From Eudorina sp. 2006-703-Eu-15 (Eukaryota > Chlorophyta > Chlorophyceae > Chlamydomonadales > Volvocaceae), in contig BDSI01000054.1 in the NCBI GenBank assembly GCA_003117195.1, positions 558,001 through 622,000 of the forward strand: a DNA stretch of 64,000 nucleotides. Reading direction: 5' to 3'. The position numbers and the translations under genes are program-made. Below, in pieces: positions 59,354-64,000 of the stretch (its first letter is position 1; each line of letters begins with the position of its first letter). Below the pieces are notes generated by a model that did no database searches, had not been told where the DNA came from, and saw nothing but the letters and a program-made list of their open reading frames with translations.

Positions 59354-62300
59354 TCAGACTTGAGAGCCTCCTCCACCTCCGCCCCCTCCCCCGATACCAC
59401 CGCCGCCCAGGCCCACGCCCAGGCCGTGTGCCCGGCTGCTGGGCGCGGGTGTGGGCGGTGCGGAGAGCCAACCGGAAGGCGAGATGCCCGGGCCGGGGCC
59501 CGTTAGCCCCGGGGCGGGGCCGGGGGAGGAGCCGCTCAGGGGGTAGTAGCTGCCCGGGTGTCCCGGGGGGGCGCGAGGCGGTGTGGCGGCGATGAACTCC
59601 GGCGATACGTCCATCTCCTGCAGCAGTAGCAGCGGCAGTAGCAGCAGCAACAGCAGTTGTATGAGCAGCAGCAACAGCAGCGGCAGTAGCAACAGCAACT
59701 GCAGTCGTACTAGCAGCAGCAACAGCAATCGCAGCAGCAGCAGTAGCAGCAGCAACGGGAGGGGCAGGGGCAGGCGGGCGCGCCTCGGGCCAACCGTTCC
59801 GTCCAAACCTGTTGGCTCAAAGCCCCACCAACTTTAAGTCAAGATACGGTACGTCATCAAGCCCGCCACACCTTGCCTTCCCATACACATCCGCGCGCAG
59901 TCCATGACCCCAACGGCCGACGGCCCACAACCGTGAGCACGACGCCGGCCTGCGAGCCCCCCCCCTCCCAGATCACCGACCCGCCCCACCTCGGGGTTGA
60001 CCACCAGAGGGTTGTACTCGGGGCCCAACCGCGCGCGGAGGCTGGCGGGCAGCGGAAGCTTCTGGAGCACCGACGTCGGGAAGCCCTGCGGTGCGGATTG
60101 CGGTGTGTTATTGTGTGTTGTGTCTACGGTAGTGTTGAGTGTGTGTGCGCTTAATGAGAAGCCCGCCCTGAACCGCCCAGGCCCGGATAGTTACCAACAC
60201 CTGCGATTTACTTACCATTGGCAACACAACAGGATAAATATGACAGTGGTGTGTGTATGATTGCCGAGGGAGCACCGCTACTGGAGACGAGGACAAAAGG
60301 AAACATGCAGCATGCAGCACCGCGTACCGGTCGGGGGTCGGCGGGTCCGTCGGTCGGATAGCAGGGACAGGAGACACCTCCCGCGCCCGGCAAGCGTGGC
60401 GCGACCTCCCCTCCCGCGTCGCCCAGGAGCCCCAGGACACCCATGTGTGGCACCTAGCTGCCCACCCAACTCATCCAACCACCTCCGCAACCACCTCCCC
60501 CAACCACCTAACTGGTTTCCCACCGCAATAAACAAACCAATTCATTAACCGATTTCACACCGCGATACGCTGCACTTCATCACCCACCATCGGGAACACG
60601 GAGCTCCAACCAACTCCCAACCATCAACTCAACCACCTAACCGGTTTCCAACCGTAATCCACGCATTACACCCACCATCGGGAATATGGAGCTCCGGGCC
60701 GCCACCAACAAGCCCACCAGAACCAGCAGCGCCGTCCCGCCAAACGCCAGGCCAAGCCACAGCCCCACGCCGCCGCCGCCGCCGCCCCCTCGCGAGCCCG
60801 ACCCGCCGCCGCCGGCCGCACCGCCGCCGCCGCCGCCTCCGGTCGCAGAGTCCGTGCTCGACGAGTCGGGCTGCGACGGCGCGCCGCCGGACGGTGCGGG
60901 TGCCGGCGGCGGCGGCGGGGCCGGCTGCGGCTGGGGCGGCAGCGGCGGCTGCGGCGGCGGGGGCGACACCGGCGGCGGCGCGGGTGGCTGCACATCCGAC
61001 TGTCTGACGCAGACGGACCTGGGCCGGCCCGAGCACACCCAGCCCGGCTCCACGCGGCAGGTGGACGAGCAGCCGTCGCCGTCGCTCAGGTCCCCATCGT
61101 CGCACTCCTCCATGCCCTCCACTACGGCGTTGCCGCAGCTGCTCAACCAGCGGGTCACCTGGGGTTAGGTTCACGGTTATCGGTTACCGGTTCTGATGGC
61201 GTGCGTCGGTTGTAATGGGGTCCGGTTGTGGGGTTTGGTTAGGGGTTTGGTCCTTCGTTCGTTCGACGTTCCGTCGGTCGTCGTGCATTCGTCCTTCCTT
61301 TGCCATGCACACGTCATTCCTCGTCCATACCGTTAGGCGTCTGTCAGTCGGCAGTGAGGAGGAGGAGCGAGGGGCAAAGGCAGCGGGCCGGCAGTCCGGC
61401 GGGCGTTTGGCCCGCGCACCCAGAGCCGCGCCGTGTGGCTCGCGCCTTGCGGAGGAGGGCCAGTTACTCCACCTCCCACAGCCCCACCTCCGCCTCTTGC
61501 TACGACGAACGGCCCCTCTCACCCACCACCATGAACTCACTCCCCCTCACTTTATTACGCCCCCCCCTCCCTCTCACGCACGCGCGCACGCACTCACCAC
61601 CCATTTGGGCTCCTGCAGCATCACCAGGTCGTGACCCCGCCCGGTGGCGTCCTTGACCCGGTACCCCCGGCCCTCGTCGAACCGCCAGTAAGCCACCAGG
61701 CCCGGCGTCAGGGCGTCCACACCCGGAGAGTCGAAGCCGCCTGCCGTACAAAACACACACGCGCGCGAGCAAGGACGGGTCGGTTTCAATGGTGAGGAAG
61801 TCGCCCGCCAAACGGGCATATGCCATCCCATGAGGCGGCTTCAGGGTTGAATGAGGGTGCTGAAAGCGAGTACAGTAATAAGTGGACTTGTGTGAACTCG
61901 CTGACGGTCGGGGGCGGGGAGGGTATAGGAGCGGGGAGGGTATAGGAGCGGGGCGGGTATAGGAGCGGGGAGGGTATAGGAGCGGGGAAGGTATAGGAGC
62001 GGGGAGGGTATAGGAGCGGGGAGGGTATAGGAGCGGGGAAGGTATAGGAGCGGGGACGGTACAGGAAAGCGGCACACGAGGTCTGGTGCATTACGCGACG
62101 CGACACGACCGACGTGGGGGTGGGTGCTGCCAAGCCGGGCGATCCCCACGGTGATGCGGAAACGCGGGAAAACCAACCGGGGAGACACGTGCACTCCTGG
62201 GGAGGGGAGTGAAGCCTCCCTCCTCCGTCTGCACCAGCGGTGCTCCAAATGCGCCCTCTACTCCAATCGGTCGGTCACAAGACGAAAACGGCCGCCTCCT

Positions 62301-63542
62301 CGTCCCTCGTGGTTGCCCTCCTGGCCAGCCCTCCTCCACCCTCTCTCCTGCCACCCACCCACTCGCCCACGGCCCGCCCTCTCTCCTGCCAATCCCCCGC
62401 CGGCCCGCCCGCCCTGCCGCCCGCCCGCCCGCCCTGCAGCCGCTCACCCGGTCCCCGGCCGTCGTCCGCGTCCATCCCCCTCTTGATGTCCTCCGGACTG
62501 CGGACCACCTTCCACAGCCGCATCTCCTCGATCACGCCCGTGAAGTCCTGCGCGCCAGGGAGGGAGGGAGGGAGGGTATAGGAAGGAGGGAGGGAGGGAG
62601 GGAGGGGAGGGAGGGAGAGAGGGTATAGGAAATTGGTAGACATTTTCAAACTGCGCTGCTGCCAGAGGGAGGGAGGGAGGGAGGGAGGGAGGGAGGGAGG
62701 GAGGGAGGGAGGGAGGGAGGGCGGGAGGGTGGGAGGGAGGGAGGGAGGGAGGGAGGGAGGGAGGGAGGGAGGGGTCCACGCCTGCTCACGGGCCGCCCAA
62801 TCGTGGCAGCCACCAAGCCATCCATGCAGTCATCCAGTCATGCATCCAGTCAGCCCGACGCAAAGCACGCCATGTGCGGGTTGGACGGACGTTAGGGACC
62901 ATCGACCTGGTGGTTTGTGCGACAAGAGGCGCGGACCGAGTAGATCGGCGGTCGGTGATGAAGGCCGTACTCAACTACCGTACAAGAATTGCTGTATTTA
63001 CTGATGCGTTGATGAGTCGCGCACACCTGAACGCCGTACTCCTGGTTGACCCCCGGGCTGACGTCACCCGCCGCACCCGGGGCGCTGTCGAAGCAGCCGC
63101 CCTTGCAGTCCTGCAAAGGCAAGGTCACAAAATCACAAGCGCATGACCCGCGGGGTCCGCTGTAACATCCTTAATAATAAGGCGCATAGACACACACCCC
63201 GGCTATCTGTCTCTCGGATCTGCTTTCCATTTTTCATAGATTCAGCGAATCAGAATCACACAGCGAATCAAAATCAGAAACGGAGGGTCGGGTAAGTTAA
63301 GAGCACCTGCAGGGCCAAGGGGGCCCCCAAAGCTGTCCGCTGTCCCGACGCCGCCAACAGGACGAAAGGACGGGTGTGACCCATGGGGCATACAGGAGCT
63401 ACGGTGTGGGGTTGAGCGCCATGAGACGTACGGAAGCCCCCTCCGTACCGCCTCGACAGACCCATGGGTCGCACGAACGACCGCACCATCATGTGCGGAG
63501 TACGTTGCCAAACACCGGGCGGATCCACCGGGCGGCACGCGC

Positions 63543-63582
<40 letters not shown>

Positions 63583-64000
63583 ACACACACACCTTTTCTG
63601 CCTGCTTAAATAACACACACACAACTTGTAACGGTTACAATGCAAATAAACACACACGCCTATTCGGGCGGGTTCCGGTTCTGGACTTGGCTTCTCGCGG
63701 CCCAGTGTTTACACGCACGCCTATGTGCCCCAAACCCCCGTTTAACCCCAACCCATTTCCCCATCACCCCCTCACCGCCCTCCACCCCCCGGCATGTACG
63801 ACCCACCTGCTCGCGCCCGATCACCAGCGTGCCGCCCGACGGGATCACCTTGCCGCGGCCCCGCGTCACCTGCCACACCTGCCGCCCGTTGTCGTACAGT
63901 CGTACGACACCCGAGGCGCTGTCCCAGGTGACCGCCACGTGGTGCCAGAGGCCGTCGGTGGCGGCGACGCCGCTCTGGTGGTCGGACAGGTAGCCCTCGT
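59354..64000 (-). CDS. LamG/DUF4215-like single-pass membrane protein, 3' part of gene (417 aa in window)
   Basis: Exons on the minus strand: 64000-63807 (continues outside), 62547-62448, 61740-61598, 61158-60676, 60061-59990, 59617-59354; all phases close and the stop is TGA 59356-59354. Domains in order: the second half of a LamG/concanavalin-like domain (DGLWHHVAVTWDSASGVVRL, VIPSGGTLVIGREQDFTGVI, EEMRLWKVVRSPEDIKRG); a LamG-start-like piece GLVAYWRFDEGRGYRVKDAT; a DUF4215-type Cys motif (CGNAVVEGMEECDDGD, DGDGCSSTC, EPGWVC); a Pro-rich then Gly-rich linker; one transmembrane helix (GLWLGLAFGGTALLVLVGLL); and a cytoplasmic tail of about 120 residues ending in a Gly run. This order implies a type I cell-surface protein with extracellular binding modules, a combination common in volvocine algae. 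The last intron is almost wholly CTG repeat on this strand, next to the acceptor of the tail exon. Ligand unknown. Confidence 0.82.
59619..59758. repeat. CAG/TAG triplet repeat forming the end of an intron
   Basis: Irregular CAG, TAG and CAA triplets on the + strand, i.e. CTG-rich on the gene strand, ending at the acceptor of the exon 59617-59354. It creates an open poly-Leu frame continuous with that exon, so it could be misread as coding. Confidence 0.85.
61919..62068. repeat. 17 bp minisatellite, TATAGGAGCGGGGAGGG
   Basis: About nine near-identical units in the LamG-gene intron between 62448 and 61740. The GGTATAGGA core is shared with the ends of the MITE-like elements at 38.2 and 40.4 kb. 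Confidence 0.9.
62562..62775. repeat. GGGA tetramer array interrupted by a MITE-end copy
   Basis: GGGAGGGA runs on both sides of a 46-base segment (62622-62667) that begins TATAGGAAATTGGTAGAC and ends CTGCGCTGCTGCCAGAG. The array lies in the intron between 63807 and 62547 of the LamG gene, close to its acceptor. Confidence 0.9.
63547..63592. repeat. GA then CA dinucleotide run
   Basis: About 18 GA units passing directly into a short CA run, in the first intron (in window) of the LamG gene. Confidence 0.9.

Noticed and set aside
61184..61540. Possible coding exon between the LamG-start exon and the DUF4215 exon
   Set aside because: Phases join directly without it and the frame has no family motif; retained only as a way to refute the truncated-LamG finding.
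61919..62068. Regularly spaced repeats resembling a CRISPR array
   Set aside because: The units are head-to-tail with no unique spacers, in a eukaryotic intron; it is a minisatellite.
1..64000. tRNA or rRNA genes
   Set aside because: No T-loop/anticodon arrangement or rRNA core sequence was found on either strand by reading.

Overview
The window looks like nuclear DNA from a volvocine/chlamydomonadalean green alga (a relative of Chlamydomonas, Gonium or Volvox). Reasons: very high GC in exons, many small exons with GT..AG introns of about 250-1200 bp, huge Ala/Gly/Gln low-complexity runs inside proteins, dense TG/CTG/GGGTGT simple repeats, TGTAA-type polyadenylation words, and gene families typical of that group. 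It is not prokaryotic. I did not try to name the species. All gene models below were built by eye from splice sites, reading phase and conserved motifs; every multi-exon model closes in frame, but none is backed by transcripts.

Layout. 1-162: last coding exon of a + strand gene that enters from the left. 163-7503: no convincing gene; AT-richer DNA holding a striking head-to-head inverted duplication of a gene fragment (about 3500-4085) with a perfect 128 bp palindrome at its centre. 7504-18748 (+): a ten-exon gene for a predicted 2540-residue SBP-domain transcription factor of the CRR1/SPL7/SPL1 class. 18749-27111: about 8 kb of repeat-rich intergenic DNA. 27112-33384 (-): an eight-exon serine/threonine protein kinase, probably with one more 5' exon at 33829-34109; one of its introns carries an antisense fragment of a DIRS-like tyrosine recombinase and another a roughly 350 bp GGGTGT array. 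33385-36972: divergent intergenic region, partly low-GC. 36973-46572 (+): a fourteen-exon gene for an 1184-residue protein with a LOTUS/OST-HTH-like N-terminal segment and a C-terminal DEDD 3'-5' exonuclease fold in which every recognisable catalytic acid is substituted. 46573-49877: intergenic. 49878-54755 (+): a four-exon gene for a roughly 970-990 residue low-complexity protein with poly-Gln/His and poly-Gly tracts and a conserved-looking charged C-terminus. 54756-59353: intergenic. 59354-64000 (-): 3' part of a gene for a single-pass membrane protein with LamG/concanavalin-like and DUF4215-like Cys-rich extracellular domains; its 5' end lies beyond the window.

The genes do not form an evident pathway. 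The SBP factor and the pseudo-exonuclease are probably regulatory nucleic-acid-binding proteins, the kinase a signalling enzyme, and the membrane protein a cell-surface/extracellular-matrix component. The most unusual signals are: the catalytically dead exonuclease domain; short inverted repeats that bracket two of that gene's introns; a window-wide excess of the 12-mer GACCC-NN-GGGTC; a composite TG-linked interspersed repeat family; and the snap-back palindrome near 3.8 kb.
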